Source of the DNA: Alphaproteobacteria bacterium
GTDB lineage: Bacteria; Myxococcota_A; UBA796; CAJQPC01
Length of the DNA: 64,000 nucleotides
Direction: 5' to 3'
Assembly (NCBI GenBank): GCA_020632795.1
Contig: JACKEV010000027.1
Location: 1 to 64,000, forward strand
The position numbers and the translations under genes were made by a program. Of the stretch, positions 7,911 through 15,998 are shown piece after piece (within the stretch, counting starts at the first letter, position 1; every line of letters begins with the position of its first letter). The notes below the pieces were generated by a model, which saw only the letters and a program-made list of their open reading frames with translations, had not been told where the DNA came from and searched no databases.

Positions 7911-8615
7911 ATGCCCGACGATCGCTTCTACCTCCGCCAGCTCCGCGCGGGCGCCGACTTCGGCCAGGGCGACCCCATCGCCACCCAGATGGCCAACTTC
8001 ATCTACCTCGTCGGCGACCGGGTGGCGGGGGAGTGCCTGGTGGTCGACCCGGCCTGGGACATCCGGGGCATCCTGGATGCGGCGGCCGAGGACGACATGA
8101 AGGTGGTCGGCGCGCTGGTCACCCACTACCACCCCGACCACATCGGCGGGCCGCTGTTCGGCTACCCGGTCCAGGGCCTGCCCGAGCTGCTGGCCGCCAA
8201 CCCCTGCCCCGTGCACGTCCACGAGGCCGAGGCCCACGGCGTGCGCGTGGTCACCGGGCTGGAGCGCTCGGACCTGGTCACCCACAGCGGCGGCGACGCG
8301 GTCCAGGTGGGCGCGGTGGAGGTCGAGTGCCTGCACACCCCCGGCCACACCCCCGGCAGCCAGTGCTTCCGCTGCAAGGGCGCGCTGATCGCCGGGGACA
8401 CGCTGTTCCTGCAGGGCTGCGGGCGGGTGGACCTGCCCGGCGGCGACCCCGAGCAGATGCGGCTGACCCTCACCCAGCGCCTCGCGAAGCTGCCCGGCAG
8501 CCTGCGCCTGTACCCCGGCCACAGCTACGGCGAGGGCGCCTACGGCGACGGCTCCGCCCTGATGTCCGACGTCCGGCGGAAGAACCCGGCGCTGCGCTCG
8601 ATCGGGGCGTGGTGA
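7911..8615 (+). CDS. MBL-fold metallo-hydrolase (glyoxalase II-like)
   Basis: 234 residues. The metal ligands are all present: THYHPDHIGG (H72, H74, D76, H77), the third-motif His in HTPGHTPGSQC, the bridging Asp in GDTLFLQGCGRVD and the last His in LYPGHSYG. The GDTLF-x-x-GCGR-x-D pattern is that of the glyoxalase II/ETHE1 persulfide dioxygenase group. A cytoplasmic thioester hydrolase or sulfur dioxygenase is likely. The short helical C-terminal domain of true glyoxalase II appears reduced, so exact substrate is open. It begins 37 bp after the Rpn nuclease gene. Confidence 0.85.
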   Translation: MPDDRFYLRQLRAGADFGQGDPIATQMANFIYLVGDRVAGECLVVDPAWDIRGILDAAAEDDMKVVGALVTHYHPDHIGGPLFGYPVQGLPELLAANPCPVHVHEAEAHGVRVVTGLERSDLVTHSGGDAVQVGAVEVECLHTPGHTPGSQCFRCKGALIAGDTLFLQGCGRVDLPGGDPEQMRLTLTQRLAKLPGSLRLYPGHSYGEGAYGDGSALMSDVRRKNPALRSIGAW

Positions 8616-8642
8616 GGGGGCGCGCTCCCCGCGAAGATCCGT

Positions 8643-8648
8643 TACCCT
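8643..8648 (+). promoter_or_regulatory. Candidate -10 element close to a start codon
   Basis: TACCCT is followed by eight bases (GTGAGCCC) and the ATG at 8657, with no SD in between. The sequence TACCCTGTGAGCCCATG closely resembles TATCCTGTGACCATG at the kinase gene (22041 down to 22027 on the minus strand). Confidence 0.35.
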
Positions 8649-8656
8649 GTGAGCCC

Positions 8657-10039
8657 ATGAGGTTCCTCCCGCTGCTGGCCCTGGTGGCTTGCCGACCCGC
8701 CACGCAGATCAACGGCGATCTGGACGACGTCGAGGTCACCTTCTCCGACATCGTCCCCGTGCCCACCGTGTCCTGGCAGGGCGAGCCCGGCTCGGCCTGG
8801 GTGGCGTTCGGCCTGGGCGAGGCGCTGGACCAGGCCACCCCTGCGGTGGAGACCGAGGACGGCGCGGTCGAGATGCCGCTGTTCGGGCTCAAGGCCGGGC
8901 AGACCTACAGCTTCCAGGTGTTCAACGTCGTCGAGGGCGGCCGCCGCCTGGAGAGCGGCGTGGGCACCATCGAGACCCCGCTGCCCCCCGCCGACATGCC
9001 CCGCCTGGAGGTCGACGCCTATGTCGAGGACCTCGCCGACGGCTTCGTGCTCACCAGCGTGGTGCGCGACGGGCCCGGCTACATCTTCATCGTGGACCGG
9101 GACGGCGACTACGTGTGGTGGTTCGCCCCAGGCGACCGGGTCGGGGTGACCTCCCAGAAGATCTCCCGGGACGGCACCGCGATCCTGGCCCTGATCAGCG
9201 ACCAGGAGCAGACCGAGGATCTGGGCGGCATCTGGCGGGTGGACCTCGCCGGCCGCGAGGCCATCCTCACCGAGGCGCCGCTGGCCCACCACGACTTCGT
9301 GGAGCTGCCCGACGACCGCTACGCCTGGATCAGCCTCTCCACCGACGAGTTCGTCCTGGACGAGGAGCCCCTCAACATCATCGGCGACCGAGTGCTCGTC
9401 CGCCCCATAGGGTCCGACGACTCCGAGCAGCTCTTCGACACCTTCGAGGACTACCAGCCGCCCTGGCGCACCTGCCCGCACTTCGACCGGGGCGCCTACA
9501 ACATCGAGGGCCAGGACTGGACCCACGGCAACGCGCTCATGTACCTGGAGGAGGACGACACCCTCCTGATGAGCCTGCGCAACGCGGACACCATCGTGAA
9601 GCTGGACGCCAGCACCGGCGAGGTGCTCTGGCAGCTCGGCGGGCGCTTCTCCGACTTCACCCTCACGTCCGGGGACCCCTGGAAGCACGCCCACATGTCC
9701 CAGGGCTGGGACGGCGGCGTGTTCCTGGTCGACAACGGCAACCACCGCGACGACCAGATCTCCCGCATCACCGAGTACGCCTGGGACACCTCGGACATGA
9801 CCTGGCGCTCGGTGTGGACCTGGCGTCACCCCGACGAGGGCTTCATCATCGCGGGCGGCGACGTGCGCCGCATGCCCTCGGGCGACGCGATGGTGTCCTG
9901 GAGCACCCTGGGCACCATCCAGCAGGTCTCCCCGGCGGGCGACGTGAAGTGGGAGCTGCGCACCGGCATCGGCGACCTCACCGGCCGGGTGCGCTGGATC
10001 GAGGACCTCTACGACCTCCCGCTGGAGTCGGAGCGTTGA
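8657..10039 (+). CDS. Arylsulfotransferase (ASST)-like beta-propeller lipoprotein
   Basis: 460 residues. The start at 8657 gives MRFLPLLALVACRPATQ, a lipoprotein signal with Cys12; the longer in-frame reading overlaps the upstream hydrolase gene and is rejected. After an N-terminal Ig-like domain (about 25-110) comes a WD-like propeller with the Arylsulfotran_2 hallmarks QDWTHGNALMYLEEDD, NADTIVKLDASTGEVLWQLG and GVFLVDNGNH. Family members transfer sulfate between aryl compounds or are inactive propellers. Whether the catalytic His is conserved cannot be decided by eye. Located on the outer or periplasmic side of a membrane. The gene converges on another lipoprotein gene across an inverted repeat. 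Confidence 0.75.
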   Translation: MRFLPLLALVACRPATQINGDLDDVEVTFSDIVPVPTVSWQGEPGSAWVAFGLGEALDQATPAVETEDGAVEMPLFGLKAGQTYSFQVFNVVEGGRRLESGVGTIETPLPPADMPRLEVDAYVEDLADGFVLTSVVRDGPGYIFIVDRDGDYVWWFAPGDRVGVTSQKISRDGTAILALISDQEQTEDLGGIWRVDLAGREAILTEAPLAHHDFVELPDDRYAWISLSTDEFVLDEEPLNIIGDRVLVRPIGSDDSEQLFDTFEDYQPPWRTCPHFDRGAYNIEGQDWTHGNALMYLEEDDTLLMSLRNADTIVKLDASTGEVLWQLGGRFSDFTLTSGDPWKHAHMSQGWDGGVFLVDNGNHRDDQISRITEYAWDTSDMTWRSVWTWRHPDEGFIIAGGDVRRMPSGDAMVSWSTLGTIQQVSPAGDVKWELRTGIGDLTGRVRWIEDLYDLPLESER

Positions 10040-10040
10040 A

Positions 10041-10062
10041 ACAATAGCAAGGCTGCTATTGT
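10041..10062. terminator. AT-rich perfect hairpin between convergent genes
   Basis: ACAATAGCA (10041-10049) and TGCTATTGT (10054-10062) form a perfect 9-bp stem with loop AGGC. It begins directly after the stop of the plus-strand gene (10039) and overlaps the last codons and stop of the minus-strand gene (10056). Position fits a bidirectional terminator, although the stem is unusually AT-rich for this genome and lacks a long T-run. Confidence 0.45.
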
Positions 10063-10934
10063 GCCAACAAGAGCACCGTCGTGAACTCGTGCAGGGCCGC
10101 GTCGCCCTCCAGGTGGTCGCCGTTGGCGGTCAGGCTGCCGGCGTTCTCCCACACGACCTCGCAGGTCTCGACGTGCCAGAACGCCTCCCAGAGCTGGTAG
10201 CTGGTGGCGTCGCCGCCCGGGTCGACCACGCGGGTGGGCATGCCGCCCTCGGCGATGGCGCCGTAGGGGTGGGTGTACCAGGCCCCGACCACCGTGCCGG
10301 TGGCCTCGGCCGGCAGCATCCAGTCGGCGGGCCAGTCGCTCTCAGGCACGTGCACGCCGCCGGCCTGGTCGGTGTCTACGCCGAAGCCCAGGTCCAGCTC
10401 GGCCAGGGAGGTGGTGACCAGCAGGCCGTCGAGGTCCAGCTCGGCGGGGGTGGACGCGGGAATGGTGGCCCAGGCGGTGAACTCGGGCAGCACGACGTCG
10501 ATGCTGTTGCCGCCCGCGGCCAGGGTCATGGGGAGCATGAACACCGCAGTGCTGCCGCCCACCCAGCCCTCGGGGTAGATCTTGAGGGCGTGGGTCCAGG
10601 GCTCGGCGGCGGAGAAGGAGAAGCCGCCGTCGCTGCCGGAGATCTCCTGGCGGCAGACCTTCCAGCAGAGCTGGACCTGGGCGCCGGCCACCGGGCTGCC
10701 CGAGGCGTCGCGCACCGTGCCCGAGAGCTGGGCGTCGGCATCGAGCTGCATGCCGCACTGGCCCTCGGAGCCGGTGTCGTCGCTGGCGGTGTCGTCCGCG
10801 CTGCTGTCGTCCGCCGCGCTGTCGTCCGCGCTGCTGTCGTCCGCCGCGCTGTCGTCGCTGTCCTTGTCTCCGCAGCCCACAGCCAGCAGGGCCGCGACGC
10901 TGATGATCGCGCTGAGCCTCAAGCGCACCTCCAT
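10056..10934 (-). CDS. Lipoprotein with Asp/Ser linker and carboxypeptidase-regulatory-like domain
   Basis: 292 residues from the ATG at 10934: MEVRLRLSAIISVAALLAVG then Cys21. A 35-residue low-complexity Asp/Ser/Ala linker follows, then a CarboxypepD_reg-like beta-sandwich (LSGTVRDASGSPVAGAQVQL ... SDGGFSFSAAEPW) and a C-terminal region of unknown function. GGAGG at 10932-10928 lies inside the first codons and is ideally spaced for a TTG at 10922, which would give MRLSAIISVAALLAVGC; this may be the true start. The linker type is typical of deltaproteobacterial surface lipoproteins. A surface-binding role is inferred only. Confidence 0.75.
   Translation of the reverse strand: MEVRLRLSAIISVAALLAVGCGDKDSDDSAADDSSADDSAADDSSADDTASDDTGSEGQCGMQLDADAQLSGTVRDASGSPVAGAQVQLCWKVCRQEISGSDGGFSFSAAEPWTHALKIYPEGWVGGSTAVFMLPMTLAAGGNSIDVVLPEFTAWATIPASTPAELDLDGLLVTTSLAELDLGFGVDTDQAGGVHVPESDWPADWMLPAEATGTVVGAWYTHPYGAIAEGGMPTRVVDPGGDATSYQLWEAFWHVETCEVVWENAGSLTANGDHLEGDAALHEFTTVLLLAQ
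10764..10871 (-). repeat. Asp/Ser/Ala-encoding low-complexity repeat
   Basis: Imperfect tandem repeats of a trinucleotide-rich unit (GTCGTCCGCGCTGCT and variants on the plus strand) encode alternating DDSAA and DDSSA blocks right after the lipid-modified Cys. The block is a flexible acidic spacer and a likely hotspot for length variation. Confidence 0.8.
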
Positions 10935-10954
10935 CGTGTCAAAAGGGGTCCACC

Positions 10955-10960
10955 ATTGTA
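10955..10960 (-). promoter_or_regulatory. Candidate -10 element (TACAAT)
   Basis: TACAAT on the minus strand lies 20 bp before the ATG at 10934, in the divergent region shared with the gene at 11028. No convincing -35 is seen 17 bp further up. A GCAGGG/CCCTGC inverted repeat (10984-10989 and 11001-11006) lies between the two divergent genes. Confidence 0.35.
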
Positions 10961-11027
10961 GACGCCAGAGGGCCGCTTCGGGTGCAGGGCTGGTTAAAGT
11001 CCCTGCAAACCGTTGGAGAACCACGCG

Positions 11028-11612
11028 ATGAAGGTGATCCTGGAGCGCAGGCTCAGCGCCGTGCCCGACGCCCCGCTGTCCGGCACCGGCCCGCTGACGA
11101 TGCTGTGCAACGCGGCGGGCATCGTGACCCTGCGGCAGGCGGCGGGGCAGGTCTGGGGCCTGCCCTACGGGCGGAACCACCGCCGCGACGACCCCGCCCT
11201 GGTGCTGGTCGAGGGGCGGGGCACCTGCTCGTCCAAGCACGCCTTCCTCGCCGAGCTGTCCGACGAGGCGCGGGCGCCGCTCACCCTGATGCTCGGGATC
11301 TACAAGCTCAGCGGGGCCACCGACCCCAAGGTCCGGCCCGTGCTGGAGGCCCACGGGGTGGACTGGCTGCCCGAAGCCCACTGCTACCTGCGGGTGGACG
11401 ACCGCCGGCTGGACTTCACCGCGCCCGGCCGCGACCGCGAGGTGGAGCTGCTCCACGAGGAGGCGATCGCCCCGGCCCAGGTCGCGGTGTACAAGCCCAC
11501 CCTGCACCGCCCCTTCGTGGCCGACCGCGCCGACGCGCTGGGGGTCTCCTTCGACGCGCTGTGGGCGATCCGCGAGGCCTGCGTCGCCGCGCTCGCCGGG
11601 GCGGCCCGATGA
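11028..11612 (+). CDS. Transglutaminase-like cysteine-fold protein, unknown function
   Basis: 194 residues starting MKVILERRLSAV. It has an ordered Cys-His-Asp set in the spacing expected of transglutaminase/papain-like folds: C67 in EGRGTCSSKHAFL, H118 in LPEAHCYL and D129 in RRLDFTAP. This suggests a cysteine hydrolase or a non-catalytic relative, but no specific family is recognised. The ATG at 11028 has GGAG about 10 nt upstream; an ATG 15 bp earlier is less well placed. Its stop overlaps the ATG of the next gene (ATGA), so the two are translationally coupled and probably act together. Confidence 0.6.
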   Translation: MKVILERRLSAVPDAPLSGTGPLTMLCNAAGIVTLRQAAGQVWGLPYGRNHRRDDPALVLVEGRGTCSSKHAFLAELSDEARAPLTLMLGIYKLSGATDPKVRPVLEAHGVDWLPEAHCYLRVDDRRLDFTAPGRDREVELLHEEAIAPAQVAVYKPTLHRPFVADRADALGVSFDALWAIREACVAALAGAAR

Positions 11613-12340
11613 GCGCCGACTTCGAGGCCCGCCTGGCCACCCTGATCGAGGACGGCCGCCCCGAGGCCCTGGTGGCCCTCGCCCAGTCCCAGACCGCACC
11701 CGAGCAGAGCGCGCGGGCCTGGCTGGAGGCCGCCGACATGCTGATGGCCCACGGCTCCCCGGAGCAGGCGGTCGGGGCCTGCGTGCGCGCCCAGCAGGCG
11801 CTGCGGGGGCTCGACGCGCCGCTGCTCCAGGACCGCGCGCTGCTGCTGCGGTCCGAGGCGGTGTTCCAGCTCGAACATCCGGTCTCCGAGGACGCGCTGG
11901 CCCAGGCCGCCGAGCGCCTGCTCGCCGCCGGGGCCTGGTCCGAGGTGATGCGGGCCAACCAGCTCCTGATGGACCTCGCCCTGGAGCGCGGGGCGCTGGC
12001 GGAGGCCCGGCGCCGCTTCGCCCTGGCCATGGGCGGGGCCGAGGCCGACGGCTACCAGCTCGCCGGCCCGGTGCTGCTCATGCGCCTGGCCCGCGCCGAG
12101 CTGGCCCTCGGCGACCCCGCCCGCGCCCAGGACCCCGCCCGCGCCGCCTACCACCGCCTGGAGCCCGTCCAGCTCCGCACCGCCCGCCTCCACCAGGCCC
12201 GCTGCCTCGACCTCCTGGGCGACATCGCCCAGGCCCTGGGCGACCGGACGACCGCCGACGCCTGCTGGGCCGACGCGGCGGAGCGCTTCACGGCGCTGGA
12301 GCAGCCGAAGCGGGCGGCGAAGGTGCTGGAGAAGCTGTAA
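11609..12340 (+). CDS. Helical-repeat (TPR-like) protein
   Basis: 243 residues, almost entirely helical and Ala/Leu/Glu rich, with recurring pairs of amphipathic helices (SARAWLEAADMLMAHGSPEQA, LEHPVSEDALAQAAERLLAA, DLLGDIAQALGDRTTADACW) like degenerate tetratricopeptide repeats. No catalytic motif is visible. It overlaps the upstream transglutaminase-like gene by 4 bp and would be made with it, so a scaffold or partner role for that protein is plausible. The longer in-frame reading that starts near 10982 is a shadow of the upstream gene. Confidence 0.65.
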   Translation: MSADFEARLATLIEDGRPEALVALAQSQTAPEQSARAWLEAADMLMAHGSPEQAVGACVRAQQALRGLDAPLLQDRALLLRSEAVFQLEHPVSEDALAQAAERLLAAGAWSEVMRANQLLMDLALERGALAEARRRFALAMGGAEADGYQLAGPVLLMRLARAELALGDPARAQDPARAAYHRLEPVQLRTARLHQARCLDLLGDIAQALGDRTTADACWADAAERFTALEQPKRAAKVLEKL

Positions 12341-12368
12341 GCGCGGCGGTCCGGGTTGAGGTCGTCCA

Positions 12369-13115
12369 TCACAGCCACGGCCCCGGGTCCTCCTCGTCCT
12401 CGTCCACCGACAGCGCGGTCATGTCCGGCCCGATGAGCACGAGGCTGGGGATGGTGTGGTCCCGGTCGAAGGGATCGAGCGGCTCGGGGTCGCTGCGGAC
12501 CGGGCCCAGCACCGGGATGCCGTCGAGCCCCCAGGCGTCGGCCCAGTCGGCGAGGTCGGCCTCGGCGGGTCGATCGCCGCGGGCGTTCTCCAGCATGACC
12601 TCGACGGCCACGAAGCCCTGGTCGGCGTAGCGGGCCTGGAGCGCGGGCAGCGCGGCGGCCAGCTCCTGGCAGGGCTCGCACCACGCCGCGCCCACCGAGA
12701 AGAGCACGGTCTTCCCGCAGAACGACCACAGGTCCACGTCCTGGCCGTAGCGGTCCCGGAGGGTCACGTTCGCGACCACATCCCCCGGGGCGTAGGCCGC
12801 CCAGCTCGTCTGGCCCGCCCCGGAGCCCTGGGTGACGATGTCGGTGGGGCCGGCCGCCTCGGCGTCGGGGGGCGCGGGGCAGTCGCCGACCGCGTAGCCC
12901 CCCTGGGCGTAGACGTGGCTGTAGCGGAAGCGCGGGTTGGTGCCGTCCGCCAGCTCCTGGCCGTCGTCGACCCCGTCGCCGTCGGTGTCCGGGTCGAAGG
13001 GGTCGGTGCCCATGCGGGCCTCGTCGCCGTCCGCGATCCCGTCTCCGTCGCTGTCCGGGGCCTCCGAGGGGGCACATCCGGCGATCGCCAGCAGCAGACC
13101 GAGCGCGCGGGGCAT
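12369..13115 (-). CDS. Thioredoxin-like lipoprotein with thrombospondin type-3 repeats
   Basis: 248 residues. The signal MPRALGLLLAIAG ends at Cys14. Residues 20-60 hold two calcium-binding thrombospondin type-3 repeats (DSDGDGIADGDEARMGTDPF and DPDTDGDGVDDGQELADGTN). A TlpA/AhpC-like thioredoxin domain follows with the active site WCEPC at 145-149 and the cis-Pro region HTIPSLVLIG. Probably a periplasmic or surface disulfide reductase/oxidase. GGAGG precedes the start. It is divergent from the FAD/Rieske gene at 13181 and converges on the TPR-like gene at 12340. Confidence 0.8.
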   Translation of the reverse strand: MPRALGLLLAIAGCAPSEAPDSDGDGIADGDEARMGTDPFDPDTDGDGVDDGQELADGTNPRFRYSHVYAQGGYAVGDCPAPPDAEAAGPTDIVTQGSGAGQTSWAAYAPGDVVANVTLRDRYGQDVDLWSFCGKTVLFSVGAAWCEPCQELAAALPALQARYADQGFVAVEVMLENARGDRPAEADLADWADAWGLDGIPVLGPVRSDPEPLDPFDRDHTIPSLVLIGPDMTALSVDEDEEDPGPWL

Positions 13116-13180
13116 CCTGAACCTCCGTGACCCCGAGGATGCGTCGAGACGGCCCGCGTTTCGAACGATAGGAGGGCTCG

Positions 13181-14932
13181 ATGCTGCGCCGGACCTTCCT
13201 CAAGCTGCTGGCCGCCGCAGGGGCCGCCGCCGCGCGCCCCGCCGCCGGGCAGGATCGCCCGCCCCGGGTGGTGGTCGTGGGCGCCGGCCCCGCGGGCTTC
13301 TCCGCCGCCTTGGAGCTGATCGAGCGCGGCGTGGACGTCCACCTCATCGAGGCCGAGGCTCAGGTCGGCGGCAAGGTCAAGGGCTGGACCGAGACCCTGG
13401 GGGACGCCGAGGTCGACGTCGAGCACGGCATCCACGGCTGGTGGCACCAGTACGTCCACTTCACCGAGCTGCTGAAGCGCTACGGCCTCGACGGCGCCCT
13501 GAACCCCCCCGACAAGCGCGGGGTCTACCGCTGGCCCGGCGGGGAGATCGACGCGAACAGCCTCTCCGGCCTCAACCAGTTCGCCCGGCTGTTCAAGGCC
13601 GAGGCCCTCAGCCTGGGCTACGCGCCGTTCGCCACCGCCTACCGCGACGGCATGCGCTGGCTGCGCGGACTGACCGTCGACGGCGCCCGCCAGGCCATCG
13701 GCGGCCTCAGCGTGGCCGAGTTCCACGCCCGGGGCGCCCCGCTCACCCTGTGGCGCACCTTCGCCCGCATCGCGTCCCACTCGATGTACTTCCTGCCCCC
13801 CGAGGAGATCGACGCCGCCGAGTACGCCCTCGCCGAGCAGTTCTACTTCGCCGGGGGCAGCCGGAACCTGCGCTGTCGGTGGCTCCGGGGCAACCCCCAG
13901 TCCCTCATCTGGGAGCCCCTGGCCGAGGCCTTCGTCGCCCAGGGGGGCCGCCTGAGCCTGGCGACCCGGGTGGCCGAGGTCGTCGTCGAGCGGGGGCGGG
14001 TCATCGGCGTGCGCACCGGGGACCCCCTGCCCGGCGTGAAGCTCGACGACGTGCCCGCGGGCTGGACCCAGGTGGACCGGGAGGGCCTGCCGCCGGTGTT
14101 CGTCTTCCGCGATGAGCTTCACCTCACCGCCTTCTCCGGCCGCTGCACCCACGCCGGCTGCCCGCTCACCCTGGTCGAGGACGGCTTCGCCTGCCCCTGC
14201 CACGGGGGGCGCTTCGACGCCGAGGGCCGCCCCACCGCCGGCCCGCCCCGGGAGCCCCTCACCCGGCTGTTCGTGGACCAGGGCGCCGACGGCGTCCACG
14301 TCGAGGGCGAGGGCCTCTCCGACCTCATCCCCGCCGACGCGGTGATCCTGGCGCTGGACGTGCCCGGCCTGCAGAAGGTCGCCGGGGACCTGCTGCCCGA
14401 GGTGCGGACGCTCTCGACCTGCCGGGAGACCGTCGCCCGGTTCTGGCTGGACCGGGACGTGCCCGAGGGCATCGGCCACGCCTGCATGTTCACCGACCTG
14501 CCCCACGCCTCCAACGGCTTCCTGCTGCACCGGCTCCAGGACAGGGCGCGGGCCTGGGCGGCGCAGACCGGCGGCGCGGTCATCGAGATCCAGGCCTACC
14601 GGGACATCCCCACGGACGCCGACCGCGAGGCCCTGCTGGACCTCATCGAGGCCGACCTGCGCGCGGCCTGGCCCGAGCTGGCCGAGGCCACCGTGCTCAA
14701 GCGCACCCTCACCGACGGGCGCACCTTCACCCGCTTCGCCCCCGGCTGGTACGCGGGCGCTCTGCCCGTGGAGACCGCCGTCCCCGGGCTCCTGCTGGCG
14801 GGTGACCACGTCCACATCGAGCGCAACTGCCACTTCATGGAGAAGGCCGTGACCACCGGGCGGCTGGCGGCGAACGCCGTGCTGCGCGACCATGGACGCC
14901 CCCTGGCCCCCATCCTCCCCGAGCGACGCTGA
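13181..14932 (+). CDS. Tat-exported FAD amine-oxidase-type oxidoreductase with inserted Rieske domain
   Basis: 583 residues. The N-terminus MLRRTFLKLLAAAGAAAARP is a twin-arginine signal. The FAD Rossmann motif is GAGPAG (34-39), with IEAEAQVGGKVKGW as in phytoene-desaturase/amine-oxidase flavoproteins. At about residues 285-370 a Rieske [2Fe-2S] domain is inserted: C-T-H-A-G-C near 321-326, then C-P-C-H 14 residues later, giving both Cys/His pairs and the extra Cys pair of high-potential Rieske proteins. The C-terminal FAD-binding stretch (VPGLLLAGDHVHIERNCHFM) is present. An electron path from FAD to the iron-sulfur cluster is inferred. The stop overlaps the hemE start by 1 nt. The substrate is unknown; a porphyrin or isoprenoid is possible given the neighbour and the fold. 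Confidence 0.8.
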   Translation: MLRRTFLKLLAAAGAAAARPAAGQDRPPRVVVVGAGPAGFSAALELIERGVDVHLIEAEAQVGGKVKGWTETLGDAEVDVEHGIHGWWHQYVHFTELLKRYGLDGALNPPDKRGVYRWPGGEIDANSLSGLNQFARLFKAEALSLGYAPFATAYRDGMRWLRGLTVDGARQAIGGLSVAEFHARGAPLTLWRTFARIASHSMYFLPPEEIDAAEYALAEQFYFAGGSRNLRCRWLRGNPQSLIWEPLAEAFVAQGGRLSLATRVAEVVVERGRVIGVRTGDPLPGVKLDDVPAGWTQVDREGLPPVFVFRDELHLTAFSGRCTHAGCPLTLVEDGFACPCHGGRFDAEGRPTAGPPREPLTRLFVDQGADGVHVEGEGLSDLIPADAVILALDVPGLQKVAGDLLPEVRTLSTCRETVARFWLDRDVPEGIGHACMFTDLPHASNGFLLHRLQDRARAWAAQTGGAVIEIQAYRDIPTDADREALLDLIEADLRAAWPELAEATVLKRTLTDGRTFTRFAPGWYAGALPVETAVPGLLLAGDHVHIERNCHFMEKAVTTGRLAANAVLRDHGRPLAPILPERR

Positions 14933-15951
14933 TGAACGACCTGTTGCTGCGCGCCCTGCGCGCCGAGCCCGTCGAGCGCCCCCCCGTCTGGTTCATGCGC
15001 CAGGCCGGGCGCTACCTGCCCGAGTACCACGAGGTCCGCGCCAAGGTGGACTTCCTGGGCCTCTGCCGCACCCCGGAGCTGGCCGCCGAGGTCACCCTCC
15101 AGCCCCTGCGGCGCTTCCCTTTCGACGCCTCGATCGTGTTCAACGACATCCTGGTGCCCCCCGCCGCGATGGGGCTGGACCTGGCCTTCCTCAAGGGGCA
15201 CGGCCCCAAGTTCAACGACCCGATCCGCGGCGTCGACGACCTGGGGCGGCTCAAGGCCCCCTCCATCGAGCGGGACATGCCCCACGTCTTGGAGACGATC
15301 CGCCTGCTGGTCGCCCAGCTCGAGGTGCCGCTGTTCGGCTTCGCCGGCGCGCCGTTCACCCTGGCCGCCTACATGATCGAGGGCGGGGGCACCCGCCACT
15401 TCACCCGCACGAAGTCCTTCTTCCTGCACCACCCGGTCGCTTTCCAGCGCCTGCTGGACCTGCTGACCGATGTAGTCGCTGACTACATGGTGGCCCAGAT
15501 CGAGGCCGGCTGCGCGGCGGTGCAGCTCTTCGACACCTGGGCGGGGGCCCTCGACCCCGAGGACTTCCGCCGCTTCGCCCTGGCCCCGGCCGCCCGGGTG
15601 CTGGAGCGGGTGAAGGGGGTCCCGCGGCTCTACTTCGCCCGGGACGCCGGCCCCTACCTGCGCTGGCTGCCCGAGACCGGCGCCGACGCCCTGGCCCTGG
15701 ACTGGCGGGTGCCGCTGGACCAGGCCCGCGCGGCCCTGGGCGACCTCCCGGTGATGGGCAACCTCGACCCCGAGGTGCTCTACGGCCCCGAGGACATCGT
15801 CCGGGCCCGGGTGCGGGGCGTCATCCGCGCCGCCGGCCCCCGAGGCCACGTCTTCAACCTGGGGCACGGCCTGCTGCCGACCACCCCCATCGCGTCGGTC
15901 GCGGCGGCGGTCGACGAGGTCCGGGCGTGGTCCTGGGCGCGGGAGGGGTGA
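14932..15951 (+). CDS. hemE: Uroporphyrinogen decarboxylase
   Basis: 339 residues, the normal length. It decarboxylates the four acetate groups of uroporphyrinogen III to give coproporphyrinogen III in cytoplasmic haem synthesis. The signature PPVWFMRQAGRYLPEYHEVR lies at residues 17-36, VFNDILVPPAAMGLDL carries the catalytic Asp region, and GFAGAPFTLAAYMIEGGG and NLGHGLLPTTP are also family-diagnostic. It is coupled by a 1-nt overlap to the FAD/Rieske gene. No other haem genes are adjacent, so the pairing is notable. Confidence 0.95.
   Translation: MNDLLLRALRAEPVERPPVWFMRQAGRYLPEYHEVRAKVDFLGLCRTPELAAEVTLQPLRRFPFDASIVFNDILVPPAAMGLDLAFLKGHGPKFNDPIRGVDDLGRLKAPSIERDMPHVLETIRLLVAQLEVPLFGFAGAPFTLAAYMIEGGGTRHFTRTKSFFLHHPVAFQRLLDLLTDVVADYMVAQIEAGCAAVQLFDTWAGALDPEDFRRFALAPAARVLERVKGVPRLYFARDAGPYLRWLPETGADALALDWRVPLDQARAALGDLPVMGNLDPEVLYGPEDIVRARVRGVIRAAGPRGHVFNLGHGLLPTTPIASVAAAVDEVRAWSWAREG
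15470..15488. other. Palindrome of unusual codons inside hemE
   Basis: ATGTAGTC (15470-15477), GCT, GACTACAT (15481-15488) is a perfect 8-bp inverted repeat in the coding sequence (GAT GTA GTC GCT GAC TAC ATG). GTA and GCT are rarely chosen codons here, so the symmetry is not forced by normal codon preference. It could be a protein-binding site or chance. Confidence 0.25.
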
Positions 15952-15998
15952 CGGGATAGACTGGAGGCGCCACCAGCGGCAATCCAGGAGAGCGAGCG

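Noticed and set aside
10760..10880. CRISPR-like short repeats
   Set aside because: The repeats are contiguous, trinucleotide-based and in frame within a lipoprotein linker; there are no spacers. No other array-like pattern was seen in the window.
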